Shown here piece by piece: positions 33,955 to 45,943 of a stretch of DNA of 64,000 bases (the first letter of the stretch is position 1; each line of letters opens with the position of its first letter). The stretch lies in assembly GCA_004194705.1 (NCBI GenBank), contig SADC01001296.1:310001-374000 (forward strand), read 5' to 3'. The stretch is from Ditylenchus dipsaci. Lineage: Eukaryota > Nematoda > Chromadorea > Rhabditida > Anguinidae. A program made the position numbers and the translations under genes. The notes beneath the pieces are model-generated. The model was not told where the DNA came from, did no database searches, and saw only the letters and a program-made list of their open reading frames with translations.

Positions 33955-34449
33955 TATATTTCGGTGTACAGCCTGTAAATCAGTTAACGAAAATCCTTCT
34001 ACTCGAGACAACAACCATTCAAATATGTCGCGAAATTGAATTTTTCGAAAACTGGTTTACAGAATGAAAATCAAAAATTTTCTGTGAAATTTCAATCACT
34101 CTGCTACAAATCTATGTGCAGTAGAATACTCTGATCACGAGATACATTTTGAGATATCACACACCCAGGTTGTACATTAATTTGATCAAATACCACTTGT
34201 TTCTAGGTGTTTGGAACATGCGAAAATCAACCTTTTCCAAATGCTGTTTTATCCGTTCGAAGCCGTCCTCTTTCCCAAAATCATTTTCACTTTCCTAGTA
34301 GTTTGAGCCTCACCCTAAAATTTATTTTTGTAAGGGCATAGGCTTAGGGTTTTCAACAGTTGCTAATCAATAGCAAAACTAAACTTTGAGAGAACCGGAA
34401 TTGAACCTGCAACAACAAATAGTTTTCGTGTCGAGACAAATTAGGCATA

Positions 34450-34608
34450 CAGTCAAGTCTCGATATAAGATACCCCCGATAGAAGATACACCTCGATACA
34501 AGATACACCTGGTTCCGCCCCAAGTTATATAAACCCCTTTAAATTAGTCTCGATGTAAGATACACCTGGTCCGGTCCCGAGGGTGTATCTTATATCGAGA
34601 CTTGACTG
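34450..34608. mobile_element. Family 2 palindromic MITE, word TAAGATACACC
   Basis: TA-CAGTCAAGTCTCGATATAAG to ATATCGAGACTTGACTG-TA. AAGATACACC recurs four times at left and centre and GGTGTATCTT at right. Confidence 0.8.
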
Positions 34609-34610
34609 TA

Positions 34611-35480
34611 TACCCTCCACGGGGTTTCAATAACCAAATTTATGTTCAGTTAAAGACAAACCAAACGCTAAAAATTTTTAAGTGATATTTTTCCTTTTTA
34701 AACTTTTTCTAAGCACTGGGAATTGAGATAATAAGCTTTTGGCTCCTTAACACTTTTGTACCTAAGTACTTTATTCTAACAAGCAGATTTTTTGTGCGGA
34801 AATAATTGAAAAATGCGAAATTTGGGGTTTTCAATGTGCAACAAATTTCAAGTTATTTCAGCTTTGGAATAGATCCTGCAGCCACCTGTTATAGTCAAAA
34901 TTACAGTCATAGATATATTTTTCTGTTTTGCGACCCAATTCTTCACTTAGCTGACTGAGCCGTTAAAAATATTAGTTCTTAAACTTCATAAACTACCAAC
35001 CAATGTTTTTTCGAGACATCTATTTGAGACACCGGAACGGCCACTAATGCACTGATTTTCTTGAATTTCATCCTCGCTTTTTAAAATTTCCTGATTGTTA
35101 TTTAGAAGTTTTCGATTGCTCTCCAAAAATAGCTCTGGTCAATTGGGTTGCCTGACATACATACCAATGTAAATATTTAAAAAAATGAAAAGTAAATACT
35201 CACTCCTTATTGACTTTGTCATTTCCTACTCTATTACGTACAACTAGCTTTACTGGCGCCTCTGGCGCCTTCATCAATACTTTACTTCGTGTAACTTATT
35301 GGTTTGTGTTCCCCCTCCTACTTCGCTTTGGTCAACCTGTCGATTTTGAAGCTTATTAAAACGGGCAGGGTGAGATGATATTTGACTTGTTTTATTTAAT
35401 ATTTAAGTAGTGATTCTATCCTCCTGTTCTAATTTTTGGTATATTTTATTGAAAGCAACAAATAACAGTAACAAATAACG
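34611..35480. other. Intergenic, no supported feature
   Basis: AT-rich with no convincing coding frame or repeat. GGAATTGAACCTGC at 34392-34405, just before this stretch, resembles a tRNA T-arm on the minus strand but no tRNA folds around it. Confidence 0.4.
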
Positions 35481-35501
35481 GTGAGCAAGCAAGAAAACAC
35501 G

Positions 35502-35866
35502 CTAAGATTCTTCGCAGAAAGCAACCGTGGCGGTAGGGCGATCCTTCCAAATTTGCACGCTTTGGATCCCTGGCTGATCTGCACCAAGCACTTTAATGAA
35601 GTAGTTCTTCACGAAATCAATAACAGACGACTTGTACTTGGCAAAATTAGTGTGATCTCCTGAAATTAAATTTGATTAGTCAAAACTTATATTAAAATTT
35701 TCACCGTTGAATGGCGTAATGATAACATTACGCTTTCTGTTAGCCGACATTTCGCGCTCCTGATAGGTCGTGACTTTCTTGATTTACAACTTGTGAGTAG
35801 CCAGCTCCTTTTTCTGCTTCTTCTGCTCTTTTTCAATCGCTTCCAGCTTTTCATTAGGTCAGCCAT
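35502..35866 (-). pseudogene. Coiled-coil protein remnant, possibly retroelement ORF1-like
   Basis: Two exons joined by a 45-nt intron (35660-35704, GTGAAA...TTTCAG): 35866-35705 and 35659-35502. The reading is a charged helix (KLEAIEKEQKKQKKELATHK), a stop at 35784-35786, then EREMSANRKRNVIITPFNGD, YKSSVIDFVKNYFIKVLG and VQIWKDRPTATVAFCEES then stop. A coiled coil followed by a NVIITPFNG strand resembles ORF1 proteins of LINEs, but an intron would be odd there. One in-frame stop and a probable one-base gap near 35850 make this broken as it stands. Confidence 0.4.
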
Positions 35867-36224
35867 TTTCAAATCGAGAGAACGTAAATGCTGAAAAGGA
35901 TTGTAAACCAAGACTACTCAAGAAACCTAAAAATATGAGTACAAAGACAAAAATGCCCCCTCCCCTTCCCCCAAGAACGCTTCAAACGACTGCCTCGTTA
36001 ACAGTTTTATTAACAAAACACTTTAGTGATAACACAATGGGCTAATCTGAACCCAACATTCATTTAGACTGTGACAAAGAGTCAAAGTACACCAATAACA
36101 ATAATAGCTTCTTGGCAAAACATGTTGATGGATGTAAACGACCACTTGGAATCATTAGATGTAGACGACCGCTGTGAAGCAACGACCACTTATAAGCAAT
36201 GACAACTTGAACCTGATGCGAAAT

Positions 36225-36945
36225 ATATAAAGGCACGATAATCAAAAGTAGAAACAAAAACGCGTACCTTGCACCTCAGTGTCGAAGTCAGCGTAAGACT
36301 TGATACCGACATCACTGGTAAACTATTTAAAAAGGGCGTAACTGCACCTAAACAGTTTAATGTATACAAAGCAAACTACAAATACATGAAAAACAATTAG
36401 AATTGGAGGCACTGGATGTAGACGACCACTTGGAGGCGTAATAAATAGAGACGACCACTTGGAGTCACTGGATCTAGACTACTACTTGGAGGCACTGGAT
36501 TAAGACGACCACTTCAGGCGCACTGAATGTAGACGACTGATTGGAAACCCTGGATAGAGAGGATCACTTGGAAGCACTGATGTAGACGACCGATTGAAGG
36601 CACTACATGTAGACGACCAATTGGAGACACTGGATAGAGACGACCACTAAGAGGCACTGAATGTAGACGACCAATTAAGACAACGACCACTTAGGAGCGA
36701 TGACCACTTCAACCTGATAAGAAATGCATGAAAGCCACGATAAATTTAACAGTAGAAACAAAAAGGCTTACCTTGAAGCCTGATGCCGAAGTCAACGTAA
36801 GACTAAGGCTAAAGCTATACAAAAGGACGGAAACTGCACCCTAGCAACTTTATTGAACACATGGCAACTGTAAGAATACATTGTAAAAATAATTAAATTT
36901 TGAGCTCTAAATGGGAGGCACTCGATAAGACAACCACTTGGAATA
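36225..36945. repeat. Duplicated ~220-bp segments with an intervening GTAGACGACCACTTGGAGGCAC minisatellite
   Basis: 36225-36450 and 36715-36945 are diverged direct copies; both contain a donor-like TACCTTG next to AGTCAACGTAAGACT or AGTCAGCGTAAGACT. On the minus strand the first reads KSYADFDTEVQ before GTACGC. Between them, degenerate GACGACCACTTGGAGGCACT units repeat about ten times (36410-36700). Confidence 0.6.
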
Positions 36946-37136
36946 TGTCTAAAATAGCAAAATATGGGTAGGGGATTTATTCAACAACCGGAAAATTGAT
37001 AAGCCGCATAATTCAATGGAGGAAAATTCAACAACTGTATATTTTAAAGGAGGAGAATTCAACAGAGTAATAAAAACGTATACGTACCTATTCGGGGTAT
37101 ATACGTTTCCTCTTTTTTGTCCAAATGAGAAAAAAG

Positions 37137-37575
37137 GGGTAAACTTTTTTTTGTCCCAGATTCACTTTTTTGACCCAGATTCACTTATTTCTGTCCCAGA
37201 TTTTTGTTTTGGCTAATTAGATTAAAAATTTTCAACTTTTTTAAAAAATTTTAACACCATCTTGTAGCCCTGCGACTCTAGTTTCTAACAAGGTATCATT
37301 TATTGCATCATCTCTGAAAAATTTAACACGAAAGGTAAAAGTATGAACCAAATCGTTGTTATGATTTGGTTCATATTTTTACCTTTTTGTGTTAAATTTT
37401 CAGAGATGATGCAATAAATGATACCTTGTTAGAAACTAGAGTCGCCGGGCTACAAGATAGTGTTAAATTTTTTAAAAGTTAAAATTTTTAATCTAATTAG
37501 CCAAACAAAAATCTGGACAAAATAAGTGAATCTGGGTCAAAAAAAAGTGAATCTGGGACAAAAAAAGTATTGCCC
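37137..37575. repeat. Near-perfect 440-bp inverted repeat inside another palindromic element
   Basis: Arms starting TTTTTTGTCCCAGATTCACT meet at ACCAAATCGTTGTTATGATTTGGT near 37360. The flanks CGTATACGTACC...CGTTTCCTC and GGAGGAAACGTATAACGCC match the uninterrupted palindrome at 40984-41046, so this repeat sits within a larger element (about 37010-37620). Confidence 0.7.
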
Positions 37576-37971
37576 GAAAAAAAGGAGGAAACGTATAACG
37601 CCAAGTTTGTACGCGCCAATTCAAATATTTTGTTCAATTTGATATCGTTTTCTTTTTGTACCTTGATTCCTAAACTGGGTCAAGTAAACTATCTGACATT
37701 GATTCCACTGGAAACTATACATGAAAATCTGGACGGTACCGATCAGATCAATAAGTTAGTCTAGCCAATTTTCGGTCGAGTAGTCCAAGTTAATATCCAC
37801 CTGCAGGTAACAGTTGATGGTCACTCCTGATGTTTTTCGATTGTGTTTAAGCGTAGGGTAAGGCAGCGTAAGTTAGGACGGACTTAAACATGTTTAAACA
37901 TTTAGTCGAAGAAGAAGCTGAAAACTTTTTTTAGAAATTTGTTTTTTGCAATAATTTTCAATCATTCTAAT

Positions 37972-39481
37972 TAGAAATGGGCATTTGCCTTTGCCCCAAT
38001 ACCAATACCAATATTTTTCGGCCTCTCTAGACCCAATACCAATACCAATATTTTTCGGCCCTCTCTAGACCAATACCAATACCAATATTTCAAGGTAGTG
38101 GACCCCAATATATTGCCCAATACCAATACGGGTACTTATGCTGTTTGGGACCGACCGTCATTTTTTTGATTTTATTGAACAAATTGTTTGGCCGTTTTGT
38201 TGTAAAAAAAATCAGCAGCGGTAAAAAGCAACGCACCAAAAAAAGATACAAATAACACATGAATGTGACACACAACAAAACGGCCAAACAATTGTGTGCA
38301 ATAAAATCAAAAAAATGACGGTCGGTCCCAAACAGCATAAGTGCCCCAATACCATATTTTTCGGCCCTCTCTAGACCCAATACCAATACCAATATTTCAA
38401 GGTAGTGGACCCCAATATATTGCCCAATACCAATATTTTTCAACAGTCTATTTTTATCGAAATATTGAAAAAAAGTTCTTAATTCAGTCTAATCTCGATT
38501 TAGTAACCCACTGGAACTGATTTTCTGGCCTAAAGAAACGAAACTTGATCCATTTCGGTCTTTATCAGGTTATTAATCGAAATGTGCTCGAAATCGAATA
38601 ATCGGGCAATTTTTAACTCAAGTTCGTACGAATTAAATTTCGGACGATCTGAATTTCGGACTAATTAAAGACCATGGGTTTTACGCGCAGTGGCATGACA
38701 AAAATTTGAATCGGCTGGACACTTCTCTTTCGTCTCTCACTGTACTCTTTGCAGTCGTACGAAACAACTGCAAAAAGTACAGTGAGAGACCAAAGAGAAG
38801 TGTCTCCCGCCAATTCAAATTTTTGTCATGCCACTGCGCGCAAAAACCATAGTCCTTCGAAGAGCCATTGCCGTCTCCGACAACGGTTTTCCCCGCCAAT
38901 TCAAAAAAATTTCCTAATCATTGAACTTCTGCACGGATTTTTCGACCTGGTTTTTAACACAAATATACCTGAAATTAAATTCTAGGCATTGTTTTGTTAG
39001 AAAGCACGCTGAGAAACCCGTACAGAAGTTCAATGATTAGGCGAAAATTTTTGAATTGGCGGGACAATTCAAAACACGTGGCAATGGCCCTTTAACTTTG
39101 GGCGAACTTATTTTTGCACGAAAAATTAATGTCATTGCACCAGCTGTAGAATGTGGGAGAAATAATTTGAAATAAATCTAGTTATGGTCACCATAATATG
39201 GTATTAAACAAGAAAGCTCGATTTTGTCAAAAAAATCACTTCTGAATTAGAACTTGTTTAATGTCATCCATTAGGCCAAAAAAATGAGGAAATATGAGTG
39301 AAAATTTGAAATTTCTATTGGAAAAATTTCATTATTTAGCACCCAATATCTTTGTCAAACCCAATACCAATACCAATATTTTCGAAAGTCACCAACCAAT
39401 ATCCCAATACTAATATTAACGCCTTTATTTGACCCAATACCCAATATCCCAATACCAATATATTGTTTGTTCCCATCTCTA
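37972..39481. mobile_element. hAT-type element with ACCAATACCAATATT arrays
   Basis: Ends TAGAAATGGGC / CCCATCTCTA are flanked by the perfect 8-bp duplication ATTCTAAT (37964-37971, 39482-39489). CCAATACCAATA words fill both ends; the interior includes palindromes at 38120-38340 and 38690-38850 and a nested TTAA element. No transposase seen. Confidence 0.8.
38859..39091. mobile_element. TTAA-type palindromic MITE nested in a hAT element
   Basis: Third copy of the 21206-21438 family; the right end GGCAATGGCCC is followed by TTAA, the left flank is decayed. Confidence 0.65.
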
Positions 39482-39548
39482 ATTCTAATGAAGGTTTGAT
39501 AATAGTAAAATTGATAGGGCATGTTTTAAAATTGCTCAAATGGAACTA

Positions 39549-39786
39549 CCGTATTTCCTCTAATAAGCGCCCCCCCCCCCTCGACTTTGAGGGTCTGGAT
39601 TTCAGTGTAGAAGCAATATATTTGCAAAGCTGTTTGATACGTTTTCTTAACTCCCACGAGCTCTACCGATTACACTTTTTAGATTTTGGTTGAGCACCCA
39701 AAAATCTCGAAATCGAATTCCAAATTTTCCGATTTTGGGGTGTTTGAAAAATAATCGCCCCGGGGCGCTTGTTAGAGGAAATACGG
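39549..39786. mobile_element. pogo-like MITE (family 1), word AAGCGCCCC
   Basis: TA-CCGTATTTCCTCTAATAAG to GTTAGAGGAAATACGG-TA; palindrome CGCCCCGGGGCG near the right end. 39787-40137 shows no gene. Confidence 0.85.
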
Positions 39787-40137
39787 TACTTAGAAACTTC
39801 CACCTGAATACCGACATATAGGCATTGCCATTGTACCAAGACCGGAGTACCCTTTCCTCGGTCCGATCTACGTATCACCTGGATACCCTAAAAGCCATGA
39901 AACTAGTCAAAAACTGGGGTTCTTGGAAGTCAAAAAGCTGTTTAGTATTTTTAACTCGTGTTCAGGGCACGATTTTGAATAAGGTACAATGATTTTCAAT
40001 TACTCAAAGCTAAATTCAAAACTTTGGATTCTATAAGTAGATACCCATAATATTCATATTATGAAGGAGGTAGCGGGTGGTTTTCCAACCCAATTTGAGC
40101 CTTAATGGTCGACTTATGATTGTTCTTCAGGAAAGTA

Positions 40138-40480
40138 CCGTATTTTCTCTAATGGCTTGTTCACGTTATTAGAGTTAGAGTTCGAGTTAGAGTTAGGATC
40201 AGAGGTGTTCACGTAACCAAAATCCCGAACTCTAACTCGAACTCTAAGAACTTGAACAAGCCATAATAGAAGCCCGGGCTTCTAATTTTCGATCGCCCAC
40301 ATATCAGGTAAATTTTAGGTCGATCCTGAGATTTTCGGGTGCTCATCTAAAATTCGAAAATTGGAATCAGTAGAGCTCGTGGGAGTTGAGAAAATACAAT
40401 CAACAGCTTTGCAAAATATTGAATGTGCTCTGAGATACAGACTTGAAAAGTTAAGGGGGCTTCTATTAGAGAAAATACGG
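40138..40480. mobile_element. pogo-like MITE (family 1), word AGAAGCCC, split by a Harbinger-like MITE
   Basis: TA-CCGTATTTTCTCTAA, interruption at 40153-40263, then TAGAAGCCCGGGCTTCTAA and finally GGGGGCTTCTATTAGAG with AAAATACGG. The right-hand TA is CA. Confidence 0.8.
40153..40263. mobile_element. 111-bp Harbinger-like MITE
   Basis: TGGCTTGTTC / GAACAAGCCA ends with TAA on both sides (40150-40152, 40264-40266). Inside, GAGTTAGAGTTCGAGTTAG and its complement. Same class as 3197-3860. Confidence 0.7.
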
Positions 40481-40983
40481 CATACTGTCTGCTGGATGGT
40501 GAATTTAACACGGGCGAATTTACCGTCGCTCTGAAGGCAGAAACTGAAATTGCAGCGGGGTAAAATTGTCGCGAAATCGTCATGCACCCAAGCTGGAGTA
40601 TGATAGACAGAATCATGAACTCAAGGAACATTCTATAAATATCGAAATAGAGTTTGTTGAGAACGATCTGGTAGTAGTTTCTTCCAAAAGCATGCCTTGA
40701 ACTAAGAATTGTGTTCAGCCACAGAAATTTGCATAAGTCATTAAAAACTTAAAACTTTATTAGCAGAGTCACTTTTTGAGAGGAATATTTTACATCATGT
40801 CAGTCAACCGGAAATTTAGAACAAGACGCACACTTTAGTACACTCCGCCGTTCTAGTGTTGAGTCCTCTGAAATACGCACACGACTACTGAGTTCGTAGT
40901 ACTGATATCAAAGTTTGACCACCAAACAGCCAAGAATTCACGAAAAATAATAAACAAAATATTTGAATAACCGCGTACAAACT

Positions 40984-41046
40984 TGGCGTTATACGTTTCC
41001 TCCTTTTTTCCCATTTGGGACAAAAGGAGGAAGCGTATACGCACCT
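40984..41046. repeat. Palindrome CGTTATACGTTTCCTCC
   Basis: Perfect arms around CCCATTTGGGAC; core of the element that is interrupted at 37010-37620. The flanks to about 41220 are shared in inverse order. 41220-42294 otherwise holds a diverged unit fragment (41455-41525, GGAAAAGTAAATTTTGCGCT) and no supported gene. Confidence 0.6.
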
Positions 41047-42294
41047 AATATTCGACAGCCGGACATTTCACCAATTTTTCGCAAAAACCTTGGCATTCGG
41101 TCTAATTTCACGGTTAAACCGAAATTTCTCAGTTCAATAATTGAACTTCAATTATCCGACTTTTGAATATACAGTTGTTGAATTCTCCTCTGATGAATTA
41201 TCCGGCTTTTGAATAGACTCCCGCCAAAATATGTTCAGTCAGCTCTCGATAAACAGGCATCCCTAATGTATTACGGGGGTGTTATGGAATCGATTGTACA
41301 GAGAAAAATGGCAGTGACTGGAATTGAACAGCTCTTTTGGATTACCGGGCCAACGTGCTGCCAATACACTACGCCTCCACCTCTGGATAAATTCCTGAGG
41401 AGAGACTAAGACAAGGAGACACAACAGGGGAGGCTAATTATTTCCCAGGGGCTTGAGAGAGGGCTTTTCTTTTCTCCTTTAGGAAAAGTAAATTTTGCGC
41501 TGGCTGGGGGGGGATTCTATACCATCGCCAACTTTTTGATAAGTCCGGTAAAAGATGACGTCTACGATAAACAGCTAAAATCATCGATCGAAGTATCATT
41601 TCCCTGTTTCTCTGAAAGTATCGTTTTCTTGAAAAGTATTGTTTCCCTAAAAAAGAAATTTTGTGCCGATTCGTGCGAATTCTTCAAAATTTCGATTTAA
41701 AATGACCTATCAACTAGTTCTGATGACCCATCCCTGGCTTGATCGCTCCTGACCAGTGGGTACCTACCCCAGGTTTTGGGCTTGTAATGGGTGAATTGTG
41801 ATTTGGATCTTCACAATCCCACGTCAGACCTTTTTTCTCGTGCTATTTAGGTTTATATCCACATGACCAAGTGGCACCACACCAAGTTTCTGCGTCTGGA
41901 TAGGTGAAATCGTGATTTTGGTCCTGGAAAAGCCAAAGATCTACATAATTTTACGCATGATCGGATGATTTGTTTTCGAATCTGACTAAATTTTTTTTAA
42001 GGCTATCCAGGTGTATATCCACCTGACCAGGTGGCACTAACCCAAGTTTATAAGACCGGGTCGGCCAAATCGAAATTTTAGTCTTAAGAAAGAGAATTTG
42101 CGCGTGATTTGAAGTTAGAATAAGTCGCGGGTGGGCAAAGATTTTCGGCGATCTGATCTGAACTGATCTGATCTTTGCCCACCTCTGCAATAAGTGGTTT
42201 CTTAATTGAATTTAACTAACGCTCATTATTTCAAGGTAGTCAGGTGGAACTCGCACAATTTCAAGCTGATAAATTCTAAATACTGCCGTATTTA

Positions 42295-42450
42295 CCGTAT
42301 TTTCTTTAATAATCACCCCGGGGTCATTATTTTTCAACCCCTCAAAAATTCCGAAATTGTCAATCAAAAATGGCCTTAACTCTGAAATCCTAGTCAAAAA
42401 TAAGGGGGGGGTCATTATTAGAGAGGGGGTCATTATTAGAGAAAATACGG
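42295..42450. mobile_element. pogo-like MITE (family 1), word AATGACC
   Basis: TA-CCGTATTTTCTTTAATAA to ATTAGAGAAAATACGG-TA; GGGGTCATTATT occurs three times, once in a CACCCCGGGGTCATTA palindrome. Confidence 0.85.
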
Positions 42451-42584
42451 TATGCTGCTACCAAAATAATATAAAATAAAAGTATCACGTTCTAGAGTGC
42501 AAAGAACTGCATCAAATTGAATGTTCAGATGGGGAGCAAGACTGTGTTTTATTTCTTTTTGAGAGAATTGAAGACATGACCCAG

Positions 42585-42745
42585 CAGTCTGGTCATGGAT
42601 GGACGATTCTGATTTAATTTTACTGAGTTTGGAATCAACACAATTTTTTGATTCACATAATTTGACAATTTTCACAAATATTGTGTTCAAAAATATGATT
42701 CTGAACTCAGTAAAATTAAACCAGAATCGTCCATTCGTGACCAGG
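42585..42745. repeat. 160-bp inverted repeat
   Basis: GGACGATTCTGATTTAATTT pairs with AAATTAAACCAGAATCGTCC, centre near 42665. No target duplication recognised. 42746-42969 shows nothing. Confidence 0.6.
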
Positions 42746-42998
42746 ATGGCAGGTCATTTCTTCAATCCCCTCAAAAAAACAAAAACACATTTTAGGAACC
42801 TTTTTGAAAAAAATTATTTGGGTGGGTATATCCAAGTAGCGTCAGGTTTGAACAATAATTTCTTTTAAAATAATACTTGAAACCCTGATTTTCAACAGTT
42901 AAAAATCAGAATTTAAATTTAAAAAATTTAATTCATCGTGCAAATAATAACTCTGCTGATGAAAAATTAAAATAAAATGCACAAATGAATTTGAATTA

Positions 42999-43248
42999 CC
43001 GTATATACTCTATTAAACGGGCACTCTCTAATAAACGGGCCCCTCAACTTTGAGGACTTATATCTCGGAGCAGAGTGAATATTTTGCAAAGCTGTTAGAT
43101 GCACTTTCTTAACTCCCACGAGCTCTATCGATTCCAGGTTTTAGATTTTAGTTGAGCACCCGGAAATTCCGAGATCGACCTCACAATTTTCCAATTTTCG
43201 AGGGGTTGAAAATTAAACGGGCATGCCCGTTTAATAGAGTAAATACGG
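42999..43248. mobile_element. pogo-like MITE (family 1), word AAACGGGC
   Basis: TA-CCGTATATACTCTATTAAA to TTAATAGAGTAAATACGG-TA; palindrome AAACGGGCATGCCCGTTT. Lies in the left MULE arm; mirror copy at 45694-45943. Confidence 0.85.
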
Positions 43249-44169
43249 TAAGCGGTCAGAATTAAGCGGCCTTTTATATAATAATAATGGTTTCTGCTTG
43301 TCGCCCTATTTGGCTGTATAACGACTAGAATATTTATTACTGGCAAAGTGTGCTATTCGCAAAATGTGGATTTGAAAAACGTATATTTTAAATAGCAAAG
43401 AATTGGCGAAATGCTAACTCGATTTTTTTGACAACTCGCATAATCGTAATTTGAATCATGAAGAACTCGCAAAAATTATATTGCATATAGTCATCTTCGT
43501 GATTGTATACTGTTTGACTCGCAAAGCTTATTTTTCGAGCTGTTATCACTCGGATGTCGTTCTTACCACAACCGCTGTATTAATTAATATATAGTGCGAT
43601 ATTCGGGGAAAGTACCTGATGAGGTGGATATCCACTAATATTGCTTAAAAAATAAAAATTATTGAAAAATAAAAAATAAGCCTTTTTTCCTTAAAATTGT
43701 GTATGGAATTGGCTTTGTCAGGAGCAAAGTTAATATTTCGCCCAACTTCAATACCTGCGGTAGGTACCTCCTGGTTAGGCGCATACGCGGACATTTAGCA
43801 TAATTTTCCGGTATGATTCGGTTGTTTTGCCCGAATCATACCGAAAAACTATGCTAAATGTCCGGTTACTGCATATTCACCTGAATGGCCTGAAATAAAA
43901 TTTAAAAAAAATCGTGCTATCATACTTGAAATCCTGTAGAGAATGCGGTTTTGACACTACAACACTACAATTTTCCTACTCAAATTCAAAAACTCGAGGC
44001 GAGTGGCAATCGCAGTACCTAGGTATCTATACACATGTAGCACTACGTGAAAACCCCTAAAACCCCGATAAGTACTGCAGAACATTCTAACATTAGTAGT
44101 AATAACATTAGTAGAACATTCTGAAAAAAACCTCTGAATAAAAAATACTTCATAACACAAACCTGAGCC

Positions 44170-45110
44170 TCCATTATGCTTTCCGTAATCTCAATGTATC
44201 CTTGTGCTTGGCGTCTCCTGGCTGTCTATCTTCAGTAAAACTTTGCGCAAATACCCGATAAATCCGCTTGACTCCATTAGGCGCATACTTGAACGTACCA
44301 CCCGAGATTATGTGAGTGCAGCTTCTCAGCAGATTTAGTTGCGGTGGTGAAGAGAAAATGAGCATATCATCATCTGAAACTGGACACTAGATCGAGTCTT
44401 TAAAATAAATACAAACCTCTATGAAGAAGAAGCTGCTCTTCAAAAATGCTCATGACCAATCGTCACCGCCGTTGCACGAAGCGTCAAACGCATTCTTCTA
44501 TTCTCATCAGCCAAAAATTGAGGGAATGTAGTGATATTAGGAAAACGCTCTCTACTAGATCGATACAGGGCAGCCTTTACCGCTTCCACACCTTCGCAAG
44601 CTGCATTTTCTAATCTGCCGGTACTCTTAAAATTAATTTAGTAGAATATCAAACTGAAAAATAAATACCTTCTTCCGTTTTTTCTCGACAGTCGATATTG
44701 ATTCTTCAGTCCATCCGAAACCTCACTGCTGCCACTGTTTCTTGTTTACCACCACCAGCTGCCCTTTCTGCCACGAAACTACTCCGAATATTTGTCCCTG
44801 TTACCTACCGTAACGGTTTTAGAAAAACAAGTTTACGTTGCTGGTTGACTTCGGCTCGCATATGTGAGTGTAATTAGCTGAATCATCTAGCCATGTGGCA
44901 GCCGAAATATTAAACTTCAGAGGCGCCACTTTGGATTTGTTGGCACTCGATTCATTCCTGGCTTGACATCCAGAGCAACGGAAATAGCCTTGTTCGATTC
45001 TATTTTTCGTTGACGTTCTTCCTGTCTTTGTCCATACATAGCATCCTCTGCCATCATCAGTATAAGTTATGGGTGCAGTTCGGGCTCTATACGCTGCGTG
45101 TGCACAAGTA
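44170..45110 (-). pseudogene. FLYWCH-like zinc finger / MULE transposase remnant
   Basis: From 45060 the minus strand reads GCYVWTKTGRTS, GYFRCSGCQARN and, ~40 aa on, THICEPKS: a C..C...H.C arrangement like the FLYWCH finger. Next exons give LENAACEGVEAVKAALYRSS and RFPNITTFPQFLADENRRM, then DDMLIFSSPPQLNLLRSCTH followed by IISGGTFKYAPNGVKRIYRV. The last piece is the start of the MULE catalytic domain, but the first catalytic Asp of DGTF is Gly here. There is a frame break near 44450, and the rest of the domain is absent. A related fragment is at 51590-51880. Confidence 0.65.
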
Positions 45111-45693
45111 CGACTCTGTCCATGCTGATTAATACCTGAACACGTGAAGTAAAGACTATCAGGCTTTTAATTTATACAAATATAATAAATAACAAGAGGA
45201 CTTTGCTACCACAAAACGTGGCTATAACCAATTCCATACACAATTTTAAGGAAAAAAGGCTTATTTTTTATTTTTCAATAATTTTTATTTTTTAAGCAAT
45301 ATTAGTGGATATCCACCTCATCAGGTACTTTCCCCGAATATCGCACTATATATTAAATTAATACAGCGGTTGTGGTAAGAACGACATCCGAGTGATAACA
45401 GCTCGAAAATAAGCTTTGCGAGTCAAACAGTATACAATCACGAAGATGACTATATGCAAAATATAATTTTTGCGAGTTCTTCATGATTCAAATTACGATT
45501 ATGCGAGTTGTCAAAAAAATCGAGTTAGCATTTCGCCAATTCTTTGCTATTTAAAATATACGTTTTTCAAATCCACATTTTGCGAATAGCACACTTTGCC
45601 AGTAATAAATATTCTAGTCGTTATACAGCCAAATAGGGCGACAAGCAGAAACCATTATTATTATATAAAAGGCCGCTTAATTCTGACCGCTTA

Positions 45694-45943
45694 CCGTATT
45701 TACTCTATTAAACGGGCATGCCCGTTTAATTTTCAACCCCTCGAAAATTGGAAAATTGTGAGGTCGATCTCGGAATTTCCGGGTGCTCAACTAAAATCTA
45801 AAACCTGGAATCGATAGAGCTCGTGGGAGTTAAGAAAGTGCATCTAACAGCTTTGCAAAATATTCACTCTGCTCCGAGATATAAGTCCTCAAAGTTGAGG
45901 GGCCCGTTTATTAGAGAGTGCCCGTTTAATAGAGTATATACGG
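45694..45943. mobile_element. pogo-like MITE (family 1), mirror copy in right MULE arm
   Basis: Reverse complement of 42999-43248 with the same AAACGGGC word; TA on both sides. Confidence 0.85.

Noticed and set aside
34380..34412. tRNA gene on the minus strand (GGTTCAATTCC)
   Set aside because: Only a T-arm-like segment; no acceptor pairing, D arm or anticodon arm at the right distance.
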